Below are positions 1-7,453 of a stretch of DNA of 64,000 nt, piece by piece; the first letter of the stretch is position 1, and each line of letters starts with the position of its first letter. A program made the position numbers and the translations under genes. The notes under the pieces were generated by a model. That model searched no databases. It was not told the origin of the DNA and saw nothing but the letters and a program-made list of their open reading frames with translations. The DNA comes from Gemmatimonadaceae bacterium (lineage in GTDB: Bacteria > Gemmatimonadota > Gemmatimonadetes > Gemmatimonadales > Gemmatimonadaceae): positions 1 to 64,000 of the forward strand of contig JADGQU010000001.1 in the NCBI GenBank assembly GCA_017881545.1, in the 5' to 3' direction.

Positions 1-1153
1 CGAACACAATTGTCCGCTTCGGTCGCTTCCCCACCTTCACCTGCTCCGCGATTGCGCGCGCCGCTTCCAGCACGCTCACGGTACCGCTCACGTTGTCCGC
101 GGCACCCGGTCCCCATGCATCGCGATGCCCGCCGATCATCACGATTTCATCCGGGAATTCGCTTCCACGCACGATCCCGAATGTGTCCCATATTTGCTTG
201 TAAGGATTCGTCGTGGCGTCTGTCGTCACCGCCATCCGGGCTTGCACCGGACCCGGCCCGACATGGTATCGGAAAGCCAGGCCTCCCTGCCACGGCTGCG
301 GGATTGAATTGCCCATTAGCCCTCGAAGAAGCTCGGCGGCGTTTCCGTAAGAGATGGGCAGCACTGGAATGTGAGGCACGTCCATCTGCGACAGAGGGAT
401 CCGCTTTGCGTTGGCCTTGCTGGGATATCCCGGCGTGCTCGGATCGCCATTCGGGTTCATGACGCTTCCGCGCTGGATTCCTTGCGACGGCCTCATCGGA
501 CCGGCCGGGTATACATCTCCGCGCACGTAGCCATCGTCGGCAGGATCGCTGTAGATCATCAGTCCGACCGCTCCATGCCTCTCGGCCTCACGAGCCTTGA
601 TGCCGCGATACGATCTGCCATAGCGGGCGATCGCAATTTTTCCCTTCACCGAGACGCCCATCGAGTCTAGTTGCGCGTAGTCCTCGATCAGCCCGTAGTT
701 CACGTAGACCACTTCCCCACGCACATCACCGGCTGCCCCATACCCGTTGAAGGCCAGCACCTGCGGAAATGCGACAGATGTCGTGTCCTCGGGAATTGGA
801 CCTTCCTGCAGATTCAGCTCGATCGGGTCAGGAGCAATTCGCCATACACGCGTGCTTACCGGGTGGGGCATCCAAATGCTGTATGAACGTACTTCAGTCT
901 CCAGACCCCAGGATTTCATCTGGCTCACCACATAGTCGCGCGTTCGTGCCTGCGCCGGTGTTCCAGCCATGTGCGGCTGGAGCGAAAGAAACTTCGAGTG
1001 CGCAGACGCGCTGGTCGGCGATGGTCGTGTGATGACGTCAGCTTCCGCGGCGTGTTCGGCGGCTGCCGATTGGGGCGAGTATCCGGGAGTCGTCTGCGCG
1101 CGGAGGGGAAGTGCGAACACGAGTGCCACGAAGAGCGCGAGTTGTTTGTTCAT
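1..1153 (-). CDS. M28-family glutamate carboxypeptidase II-like peptidase (N-terminal part, cut by window edge)
   Basis: The protein starts with a signal peptide (MNKQLALFVALVFALPLRAQ) and is therefore probably secreted. A protease-associated (PA) region covers roughly residues 90-300. The M28 catalytic domain begins near residue 340 with GGHRDAWGPGAADN, which carries the first zinc-ligand His and the bridging Asp typical of glutamate carboxypeptidase II, NAALADase and transferrin-receptor relatives. About 384 residues are visible; the rest, including the other zinc ligands and the catalytic Glu, lies left of the window. By family it should remove C-terminal acidic or other residues from peptides. 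The substrate cannot be read from the sequence. Confidence 0.88.
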   Translation of the reverse strand, partial: MNKQLALFVALVFALPLRAQTTPGYSPQSAAAEHAAEADVITRPSPTSASAHSKFLSLQPHMAGTPAQARTRDYVVSQMKSWGLETEVRSYSIWMPHPVSTRVWRIAPDPIELNLQEGPIPEDTTSVAFPQVLAFNGYGAAGDVRGEVVYVNYGLIEDYAQLDSMGVSVKGKIAIARYGRSYRGIKAREAERHGAVGLMIYSDPADDGYVRGDVYPAGPMRPSQGIQRGSVMNPNGDPSTPGYPSKANAKRIPLSQMDVPHIPVLPISYGNAAELLRGLMGNSIPQPWQGGLAFRYHVGPGPVQARMAVTTDATTNPYKQIWDTFGIVRGSEFPDEIVMIGGHRDAWGPGAADNVSGTVSVLEAARAIAEQVKVGKRPKRTIVF

Positions 1154-1201
1154 TCCCTGCCGATTCCTGGGTAAGGGCTCAGTGCCGTTGAAGGAGCAAT
1201 T

Positions 1202-1813
1202 CTAATCGTCCAGCTGGTCGAGTGCAGCGGAGATGGCCGCGCGAAGTCTTGCTTCGCCCTCCACCCCCGGAGGGACGCCCCCGGCGAGTGAATTGAACTT
1301 CGACAACATCTCCGCTTCCACGAAATTCTCTGGGCGCTGCACTCCGAGCGACTCCAGAGAGCGAACGGCCAGGCGGCGCAGGAGCGAAAGGGTCGAACTT
1401 TCAAGTTCCGCCAACGATCGCGGGTCGGCCGGCGTTGCCACCAATGCGCGGTCCTTCTTTCGCTTCGGGGCATCGAGAAGAGCCGAGATCAATCCCAGCT
1501 TCACGACGAAGGAGCCCGGTGTATGCTCACGCCATTCAGTTACGACACCACGCCTTCGCAGCGCGGGCAAGAGGGCGACGATTGCCGCGCGCACGACGGA
1601 GACTCCGCCGGGACTCTGGTTGCCGCGTCCGGTTATCAGCAGAACCTCGCTCGACCGGCTGACCTGGCGCTCGCGCAACCATGCTTCGGCACGATAGCGC
1701 GCGTCCGCGGCGCTTGGCAGCGATTCCCGAAGATTCAGAATGTTCTTCGTTCCAAACTCGGCCTCGTCGAAAGCCTTCCAGACGGAATGCAGGGAGACCC
1801 TACCGGATCGCAT
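1202..1813 (-). CDS. Smr-domain-like protein
   Basis: A segment near residues 25-110 follows the Smr (small MutS-related) pattern: a leading beta strand LNLRESLPSAADA where Smr domains have LDLHG plus an EA helix, then LLITGRGNQSPGG in place of the HGxG loop, then a VVxEWREHTPGSFVVKLG end. The usual His residues of both loops are replaced (Arg and Thr), so nuclease activity is uncertain. A basic, helical C-terminal half of about 90 residues has no family I recognise. The ATG at 1813 is chosen; a GTG or ATG extension to 1855 is possible but would overlap the upstream phosphatase remnant further. It overlaps the stop of that remnant by about 14 nt, suggesting that the two genes were once translationally coupled. 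Confidence 0.6.
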   Translation of the reverse strand: MRSGRVSLHSVWKAFDEAEFGTKNILNLRESLPSAADARYRAEAWLRERQVSRSSEVLLITGRGNQSPGGVSVVRAAIVALLPALRRRGVVTEWREHTPGSFVVKLGLISALLDAPKRKKDRALVATPADPRSLAELESSTLSLLRRLAVRSLESLGVQRPENFVEAEMLSKFNSLAGGVPPGVEGEARLRAAISAALDQLDD

Positions 1814-1972
1814 TCTGAAGTATATGACCGTCCAGTTTTTCCTGCGGTGTGGCATGCACGATCGCCGCCAGAGTCGGGGCCATGTCTACCACCCTTGCAA
1901 ATTCCGGGTAACGCCCAGGCTTGATGGTATTCCCGTAGAAAATGATCGGCACCTGCGCGAATCTCAATCTTC
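1800..1972 (-). pseudogene. 3' remnant of an alkaline-phosphatase/sulfatase-superfamily gene
   Basis: About 55 codons ending at the TAG at 1800-1802 read like the very C-terminus of alkaline phosphatase superfamily proteins. VPIIFYGNTIKPG is followed by EFARVVDMAPTLAAI and a final KLDGHILQNAIR; the family usually has 'HVPIIFxG...VDIAPTLAxLL...xDGRxL'. The preceding about 450 residues, with the metal-binding and nucleophile motifs, are absent. Instead an unrelated lipoprotein gene ends at 2008. The N-terminal residues of the short ORF (upstream of about 1972) do not look like the family. I read this as a decayed gene truncated by deletion or insertion. Confidence 0.65.
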
Positions 1973-2007
1973 TTACTTGGGAGTCAGCACTTTCGCTGGG
2001 GACTCTC

Positions 2008-2532
2008 CTACTTGCATTGCGCGGGCGTGCCCGCGGGAAGTCCAAATGCCGTCGTGACGGCGATTCTCCAGCCTTCGGGAGTCTTCACGAAGATCCGCTC
2101 GGAGACACCGCTCGATGTCGTGTCCTTCTGCGTCACGGTGTAGCAGTAGGTCCCGTACACGACTCCCGATGCAATCGGCAACACGCGCAGATTCCGGGCG
2201 ACGAGAGTGTCGGGCCAGGTCGAATCGCGGCGTGCACTCCAACTCTCGTATCCTAGCTCCAAACCAGCCGGTCCGTTGCGCCCCAGCGTATTCGTGTGAA
2301 GATACGTGGCGAGATACCGCGCGCGGTCACGTTTGTGTATCGCGTCTATGTTCTCTTCGAAGATGCGCCGCGCGTCGATTGTGTCGGACGCGCTTAACGA
2401 CGATGACGATGGGCCGTTGTTGGACGGCACCGGCGCGCAGCCTATCGCGACTAACGACGCAACGAGCGGGACGAGCGGGACGAGCGGGACGAGCGGGACG
2501 AGCGGGACGAATGAGAATCTCGTCGAAGCCAT
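2008..2532 (-). CDS. NTF2/SnoaL-like lipoprotein with repeat-built signal peptide
   Basis: The 174-residue product has a signal peptide whose hydrophobic core is (VPL)n, encoded by a perfect 9-bp tandem repeat, then a lipobox-like VAIGC with Cys near residue 33 and a Ser-rich linker. The mature part (from about residue 50) starts ARRIFEENIDAIHKRDRARYLATYL and continues with beta strands ending IFVKTPEGWRIAVTTAFG. That is the cone-shaped NTF2-like (SnoaL/DUF4440) pattern, in which many secreted members have no known ligand. It sits between the arginine cluster and the phosphatase remnant. Function is unknown; membrane anchoring is inferred from the lipobox. Confidence 0.68.
   Translation of the reverse strand: MASTRFSFVPLVPLVPLVPLVPLVASLVAIGCAPVPSNNGPSSSSLSASDTIDARRIFEENIDAIHKRDRARYLATYLHTNTLGRNGPAGLELGYESWSARRDSTWPDTLVARNLRVLPIASGVVYGTYCYTVTQKDTTSSGVSERIFVKTPEGWRIAVTTAFGLPAGTPAQCK
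2462..2506. repeat. 9-bp tandem repeat, five exact copies
   Basis: The unit ACGAGCGGG is repeated five times without mismatch and followed by a partial sixth unit (ACGA). It lies inside the lipoprotein gene, where on the minus strand it encodes repeating Val-Pro-Leu of the signal-peptide core. A unit length divisible by three keeps the reading frame when copy number changes. Confidence 0.95.
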
Positions 2533-2562
2533 ACATCTCTGCGGAAAAGTCCCCGCAATCTT

Positions 2563-2594
2563 AACCGGAGACGCCGTGATTGGCGACTCCGGTT
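2563..2594 (-). terminator. Probable terminator of argC-argB-argD
   Basis: Arms AACCGGAG-A-CGCC and GGCG-A-CTCCGGTT pair around a 6-nt loop with one internal mismatch. The hairpin lies just after the argD stop. On the minus strand it is followed by a short weak T-rich stretch (TTAAGATT), so it may be an inefficient or factor-assisted terminator. Confidence 0.5.
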
Positions 2595-2598
2595 TCCG

Positions 2599-3816
2599 CT
2601 ACCGGCCGATGATTTTCTCGAGTATCTGCACGCCCCGCATCAAGTCGTTTCGATCCATCACGAGCGGCGGAAGTATCCGGAGGGTGTGCTCTCCAGCTGT
2701 GAGAGCGAGCAATCCTTCGTCCCACCCGCGCTTCACGATCTCGTTGGCAGATTCGACCACATCGAGACCCCAGATGTAGCCGGTCCCGCGAATTGCCCGC
2801 ACCTTTCCGGAGCGCCGAGCGAGTGCGTCAAGCTGCTCCCCCAACCAGGCGCCGTTTTCACGCACGGACCGGAGCAGAGATGGATCAGAAAGCCGGTCGA
2901 TGACATAATCGGCAACGGCGGCCAGGAGAGGTCCGCCGCCAAAAGTCGTTCCGTGATCTCCCGGCTGGATCGCCGCTCCGATTTCCTCTGACACGAGAAC
3001 CGCGCCCATCGGCAACCCGCCCGCCAAAGGCTTGGCCAGCGTCAGCATGTCCGGTACGACTCCCACGCTTTCGTACGCGAAGAAGTGTCCGGTGCGCCCG
3101 AGCCCGCACTGAATCTCGTCGAATATGAGAGCTATTTCACGCTCGGCCGTCATGGCACGAAGGCGGCGGAGAAAATCGGAATCCAGTACCCGCACTCCGC
3201 CTTCGCCCTGGATCGGCTCGACGATCAGCGCGGCAACAGTTTCCCCATCGAGGGCTGTATCGAGATCACGCAGGTCGCGCTCGCAGATCGAGACCCCGCC
3301 CGCGAGTGGGCGGAATGGCGCGCGATACGACGGACGATCTGTCGCAGCGAGTGACGCGAAGAGCCTGCCGTGAAAGCTTCCGCGTAACGCGATGATCTCG
3401 ACCTTCGAGTCGGTGCCGATCTTCCGTGCCCATCGCCTCGCGAACTTGAACGCGCCTTCGTTCGCCTCCGCCCCGGAGTTGCAGAAAAACACCTGCGAGG
3501 CGAAGGAGCGCTCGACCAGTTTGGCCGCTAGCTGCTCACCAGCCGCGGTTCGATAGAGGTTCGATGTGTGGATCAGGCCTGCGCTCAGCGCCTCGCCGAT
3601 CACCCGCGCTACCCCCGCATCGCCATAGCCAAGCGCGTTCACGGCTATCCCGCTGGCAAAATCGAGATACCGTTTGCCCTCGGAGTCGATGAGCTCTACG
3701 CCTTCGCCCCTTACCAGCTGCATCGGTGCGCGTTTGTAGGTCGGAAGCAGCGCGGATGCATCTACGGAAGGAATGGTCACGACTTCCTCTTCGATTGGCA
3801 GAGTAACGGCGGTCAT
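2599..3816 (-). CDS. argD: Acetylornithine aminotransferase
   Basis: This class-III PLP aminotransferase (405 aa, normal family length) converts N-acetylglutamate semialdehyde to N-acetylornithine with glutamate as donor; the same family can serve lysine synthesis. Visible motifs are NSGAEANEGAFKFAR (phosphate cup), SFHGR, FDEIQCGLGRTG (Asp that contacts the pyridine nitrogen) and LTLAKPLAGGLPMG with the Schiff-base Lys. It is the last gene of argC-argB-argD; its ATG overlaps the argB stop by 4 nt, indicating translational coupling. Class-III relatives such as ornithine aminotransferase are the alternative, but the operon settles the call. Confidence 0.95.
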   Translation of the reverse strand: MTAVTLPIEEEVVTIPSVDASALLPTYKRAPMQLVRGEGVELIDSEGKRYLDFASGIAVNALGYGDAGVARVIGEALSAGLIHTSNLYRTAAGEQLAAKLVERSFASQVFFCNSGAEANEGAFKFARRWARKIGTDSKVEIIALRGSFHGRLFASLAATDRPSYRAPFRPLAGGVSICERDLRDLDTALDGETVAALIVEPIQGEGGVRVLDSDFLRRLRAMTAEREIALIFDEIQCGLGRTGHFFAYESVGVVPDMLTLAKPLAGGLPMGAVLVSEEIGAAIQPGDHGTTFGGGPLLAAVADYVIDRLSDPSLLRSVRENGAWLGEQLDALARRSGKVRAIRGTGYIWGLDVVESANEIVKRGWDEGLLALTAGEHTLRILPPLVMDRNDLMRGVQILEKIIGR

Positions 3817-4583
3817 AGGACAACGCTCTGAGATTGGGTAATTGTAGTGCCGCGCTCGGCATCGCCGAGGCCAGCCAGATCGCAGATTCTTACGCGGGGG
3901 ACTCCGGCGATGAGGGCGGCTTTGGCTGATTCAAGCTTGGCCGCCATTCCGCCGACCGCAACACCGCTTGCAGCCAGCTCATGGGCGGTCTCGGTGTTCA
4001 GACTCGAGACGATTTCGCCTTCACCATCGAGAACGCCTTGGACGTCGGCGATCAGGAGCAGCTCACCGGCATCGAGCGCCGCGGCAATGGCCGCGGCGGC
4101 ATCGTCGCCATTTACGTTGAGAGGGCCGCCAGTCGGGCCGGTCGTATTGTACGCGACCGGCGAAATCACCGGCAAATAACCGGCGTTGAGTAGAGTGCGA
4201 AGCAGATCGGCCTTCACGGTGACTGGTTCACCCGCGAATCCGAGAGACTCCGCGTCGATCACTGCCGCACCGATAAGTGCACCGTCCTCTCCCGATATGC
4301 CTACCGCCGGCAGACCGGCGGCAACCAGGGCATTCACGAGTCGTTTGTTGACGAGTCCTGAAAGCACCATGCGCAGAAGCTCGAGATCCCCTTCAGATGT
4401 GACACGCCGTCCGCCAATAAACGCCGCTTCCCTTCCCATCGCGCGTTGCATTGCGGATACCTCGTCGCCGCCGCCGTGAACGACGCAAAGCTGTCCCCGA
4501 CCAGCATCCCAGGCCGCGCGTAGCGTATCCGCCAGACGCGGATCAGCCTGCGCGCGTCCTCCGATTTTCACGACTCGCATCAT
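3813..4583 (-). CDS. argB: Acetylglutamate kinase
   Basis: This amino-acid kinase family protein (256 aa) phosphorylates N-acetylglutamate. The N-terminal MRVVKIGG carries the conserved Lys and Gly loop, CVVHGGGDEV is the second glycine loop, NVNGDDAAAAIAAAL contacts the acetylglutamate, and LIADVQGVLDG matches the conserved ADVxGV turn. Its ATG overlaps the argC stop by 4 nt and its stop overlaps argD. The protein is somewhat short and lacks the N-terminal helix that arginine-inhibited hexameric forms carry, so it may not be feedback-inhibited; this last point is inference. Confidence 0.93.
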   Translation of the reverse strand: MMRVVKIGGRAQADPRLADTLRAAWDAGRGQLCVVHGGGDEVSAMQRAMGREAAFIGGRRVTSEGDLELLRMVLSGLVNKRLVNALVAAGLPAVGISGEDGALIGAAVIDAESLGFAGEPVTVKADLLRTLLNAGYLPVISPVAYNTTGPTGGPLNVNGDDAAAAIAAALDAGELLLIADVQGVLDGEGEIVSSLNTETAHELAASGVAVGGMAAKLESAKAALIAGVPRVRICDLAGLGDAERGTTITQSQSVVL

Positions 4584-5554
4584 GCCGGCAACCCCGCCTG
4601 CTCACTTAGGCCAAGCAGAATGTTGGCGTTTTGCAACGCTTGTCCCGCGGCCCCTTTTACCAGATTGTCGATCGCCGAAATGATGACTAGCGTGGGTTGG
4701 CGCACGTTGGCTGCCTTGGCAATGCTCACGCGCACGACATTCCGTCGCACGACATCGCGCAGCGACGGCGGTTGGTCTGCGATTTCGATGAAGGGTTCCC
4801 CGCGATAACAATCACGCCAAAGCGCGGATGGATCTTCTGTGAACTCGTTCACCGGCACTGTGATCGTCGCGAGAATTCCGCGAGCGACCGGAAGCAGATG
4901 GGGCGTGAACAGTATGTCGTTGTCACTGCCGCCCAGTTCCTTCGCAACCGCCTGCATCTCGGCTATGTGCCTGTGCTCATTCCCCACTGAGTAAGCGCGA
5001 AAGTCTTCTGTCACCTCGGCGAATTGCAGATCGGGGCGAGCGGAATAGCCGGCGCCGGTAACGCCGCTGGCGGCCGATACGTTTATGGTAGCGCCCGGCA
5101 CAACCCAGCCTTCCTTGAGCAACGGCGCGATCGCCAGGAGAATAGCAGTCGGGTAGCAACCGGGGTTTGCGACGATATCTGCCCCCGGAATCTTCGCGCG
5201 CATCAGTTCAGTAAGGCCGTACGGCGCTTCGGGTTGATTGATTCCCGACGCAACCCCAGGCCTGAAATCTGAAGAGAGATCTACGACGCGCGCTCCGGTC
5301 GCCCGCGCATTTCCAACCCACTTGGCGGATGCACCATGCGGGAGCGCCGTGAAGACGACTTCCGCGGTGCTCAAGGGCGCATCCTCTGTTGCGACATAGG
5401 TGACTTCTGTCGCTCCAATGCGGGCGCGTTGTCCCCGCTGTTCGTTGGCAGACGCAAAGGCAAGCTCGAGCCTCGGGTGCCGCGCGATCAGCCCGCACAG
5501 CTCCCGGCCCGCATATCCGCTCGCACCAAGGACTCCAACCGGAACTTTATGCAT
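4580..5554 (-). CDS. argC: N-acetyl-gamma-glutamyl-phosphate reductase
   Basis: The protein (324 aa) reduces acetylglutamyl phosphate to the semialdehyde with NADPH. GVLGASGYAGREL near the N-terminus is the dinucleotide-binding loop, VANPGCYPTA holds the catalytic Cys, and LLPVARGILATI carries conserved substrate contacts. It is the first gene of the minus-strand operon argC-argB-argD. The ATG lies inside a perfect palindrome (5547-5567) that resembles an ArgR operator, so repression may act directly at the start of this transcript. The partner steps argJ and argF are not in the window. Confidence 0.95.
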   Translation of the reverse strand: MHKVPVGVLGASGYAGRELCGLIARHPRLELAFASANEQRGQRARIGATEVTYVATEDAPLSTAEVVFTALPHGASAKWVGNARATGARVVDLSSDFRPGVASGINQPEAPYGLTELMRAKIPGADIVANPGCYPTAILLAIAPLLKEGWVVPGATINVSAASGVTGAGYSARPDLQFAEVTEDFRAYSVGNEHRHIAEMQAVAKELGGSDNDILFTPHLLPVARGILATITVPVNEFTEDPSALWRDCYRGEPFIEIADQPPSLRDVVRRNVVRVSIAKAANVRQPTLVIISAIDNLVKGAAGQALQNANILLGLSEQAGLPA

Positions 5555-5567
5555 AAAGAATGCATAA
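5547..5567. promoter_or_regulatory. Putative ARG box at the argC start
   Basis: Arms TTATGCAT and ATGCATAA form a perfect inverted repeat around AAAGA. The inner 19 bp have the same 7-5-7 layout and the same outer TAT/ATA ends as the palindrome in front of argG. It covers the argC start codon and lies in the divergent argC-argR spacer, where ArgR could repress both directions. Confidence 0.65.
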
Positions 5568-5642
5568 CATTACACTCGTTGCTCGTCAATGATCCGGCTC
5601 GCCCGCTCGCGCAATCCATTCCGCGGTGCTAAACTCACCTGC

Positions 5643-6104
5643 GTGGCCAACAAGCGCGAACGACACGACACAATCCTCGAGATCGTAGACTCCCGAGTCG
5701 TCAGCAGTCAGGAAGATCTCCGGAAAATGTTGCTCCAGCGCGGGTGGGATGTAACCCAGGCAACACTCTCCCGCGACCTCCGGGAATTGCGGCTTGCCCG
5801 GGTCCCGACTCCGGAAGGCGCGCGGTACGCAATTACCGACGGCAGCATAGAGGAAAGCCGGGCCGCGCTCGATACCCTGCTGCCGCAGCTTTACCTACGC
5901 ATCGACGGTGTTGGAGAGATGCTGGTTCTGCGCACCGTTCCTGGTGGAGCTCAGCCCATTGCGGCTGCTCTCGACGGCGAGGGATGGTCAGATGTCCTTG
6001 GCACGGTCGGCGGCGATGATACGATTCTGATTATCTGCCGCTCCGTCGCCGCCCGGGACCGTGTCCTCCGGCGCCTCAAAGCCCTTGCCGGAGAGCCCGG
6101 ATAG
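5643..6104 (+). CDS. argR: Arginine repressor
   Basis: The 153-residue protein has the two ArgR parts. An N-terminal winged HTH (residues 5-65) contains SQEDLRKMLLQRG and TQATLSRDLRELRL. A C-terminal hexamerisation and arginine-binding domain ends with GTVGGDDTILIICRS, including the paired Asp residues that bind arginine. The GTG at 5643 (VANKRERHDTIL) gives the normal family length; an upstream ATG at 5589 would add 18 residues without similarity. It lies between the divergent argC operon and argG, with palindromic operator candidates on both sides, so it probably controls both and itself. Confidence 0.93.
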   Translation: MANKRERHDTILEIVDSRVVSSQEDLRKMLLQRGWDVTQATLSRDLRELRLARVPTPEGARYAITDGSIEESRAALDTLLPQLYLRIDGVGEMLVLRTVPGGAQPIAAALDGEGWSDVLGTVGGDDTILIICRSVAARDRVLRRLKALAGEPG

Positions 6105-6135
6105 AGTATTGACGGGCCCCGCCTGACCGATTAAA

Positions 6136-6154
6136 TATTCAGTCATACTGAATA
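6136..6154. promoter_or_regulatory. Putative ARG box upstream of argG
   Basis: TATTCAG and CTGAATA form a perfect inverted repeat around TCATA. The sequence matches the core of the E. coli ARG box (TGAAT...ATTCA arrangement in reversed half-sites) and lies 16 nt before the argG start, where ArgR binding would block transcription or early elongation. Confidence 0.75.
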
Positions 6155-6169
6155 CTTATTGAGGCGGCC

Positions 6170-7435
6170 GTGATCCGTACAATTGCCCTAGCCTACTCCG
6201 GTGGGCTCGACACATCCATCATCGTCCCCTGGCTCAAGGAACGCTACGACGCCCGCGTCATTTGCATCGCCGCGGATATTGGCCAGGGAAACGAGCTGGA
6301 AGGTGTGCGGGCGAAAGCGATCGCATCCGGTGCCGACGAGTGCTATGTCGAAGATCTGCGCCAGGAATTCGTGGAAAAGTTCGTGTGGCCCACCCTCCGC
6401 GCCGGCGCCGTTTACGGTCGTAAGTACCTCCTCGGCACCTCGATGGGGCGTCCCCTCATCGCGCGCCGGCAAGTCGAGATCGCGCGCCAGGTCGGCGCCG
6501 ACGCGCTTGCCCATGGCTGTACCGGCAAGGGGAACGACCAGGTTCGCTTCGAGTTGACCTACGCTGCCTTTGCACCGGATCTCCCGATCATCGCGCCCTG
6601 GCGTGAGTGGGACATTCGCAGCCGCGAGGATGCGATTGCCTACGCCGAGTCGCGCAAGATTCCCGTCGCGGCGACTAGGGATAAGATCTATTCCCGCGAC
6701 CGGAATATCTGGCACATCTCCCACGAAGGCGGTATCCTCGAACAGCCTGCCGCCGCACCGCCGGCTGACCTCTTCATGCTGACGACCGCTCCGGAGAACG
6801 CTCCCAACGAGCCCGAGGAAGTCACGATCGGGTTCCTCAATGGCACTCCTATCTCGGTCAATGGGGCGGAGCTCGATGCGGTGGATCTGCTCGTTGCCCT
6901 CAATACGATTGGTGGACGACACGGCGTCGGACGAATCGATCTCGTCGAGGATCGTCTCGTCGGGATGAAGTCGCGTGGTGTCTATGAAACCCCGGGCGGT
7001 ACCCTGCTCTACTCAGCTCACAGCGAGCTGGAGCAGCTGGTCCTCGACCGCCGCACGCTGGCCGCCAAAGACAATATCGCTCCTCGCTACGCGGACCTCG
7101 TGTACGAAGGCCGGTGGTGGACAACCGAGCGCGAGGCGTACGACGCTTTCGTGAACGTGACCCAGGAGCGCGTCACCGGGTCCGTGACACTCAAACTCTT
7201 CAAGGGATCCGCATCGGTGATCGGCCGTGAGAGTGACTACGCTCTCTACGACGAGCGCTTCGTCACTTTCGGCGAAGACGACGTCTACGAGCAGAGCGAT
7301 GCCGCTGGCTTTATACGGCTCTACGGACTATCGGCGCGTGTTCGCGCCATCCGCGATCGGGAAATGGCAGCGGCTGAAAAGCGCAAAGGCGAGACTAAGG
7401 CAAAGGAGCCCGCGGCAGCTCTGGCCATGGCCTGA
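6170..7435 (+). CDS. argG: Argininosuccinate synthase
   Basis: The enzyme (421 aa) joins citrulline and aspartate with [19 protein letters not shown] at residues 7-22 is the PP-loop that binds [17 protein letters not shown] is the second conserved ATP/citrulline loop, and [15 protein letters not shown] is the family signature. A Lys/Ala-rich tail of about 25 residues extends beyond the core. The start is GTG at 6170, just downstream of the ARG-box-like palindrome. argH follows after 18 nt, so the two make the last two steps of arginine synthesis from one transcript. Confidence 0.97.
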   Translation: MIRTIALAYSGGLDTSIIVPWLKERYDARVICIAADIGQGNELEGVRAKAIASGADECYVEDLRQEFVEKFVWPTLRAGAVYGRKYLLGTSMGRPLIARRQVEIARQVGADALAHGCTGKGNDQVRFELTYAAFAPDLPIIAPWREWDIRSREDAIAYAESRKIPVAATRDKIYSRDRNIWHISHEGGILEQPAAAPPADLFMLTTAPENAPNEPEEVTIGFLNGTPISVNGAELDAVDLLVALNTIGGRHGVGRIDLVEDRLVGMKSRGVYETPGGTLLYSAHSELEQLVLDRRTLAAKDNIAPRYADLVYEGRWWTTEREAYDAFVNVTQERVTGSVTLKLFKGSASVIGRESDYALYDERFVTFGEDDVYEQSDAAGFIRLYGLSARVRAIRDREMAAAEKRKGETKAKEPAAALAMA

Positions 7436-7453
7436 CCGGCTAAGGAGACCGCA

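Noticed and set aside
6188..6922. Long open frame (244 codons) opposite argG
   Set aside because: GC-rich coding sequence often leaves the opposite strand open; no family pattern and it lies wholly inside a certain gene.
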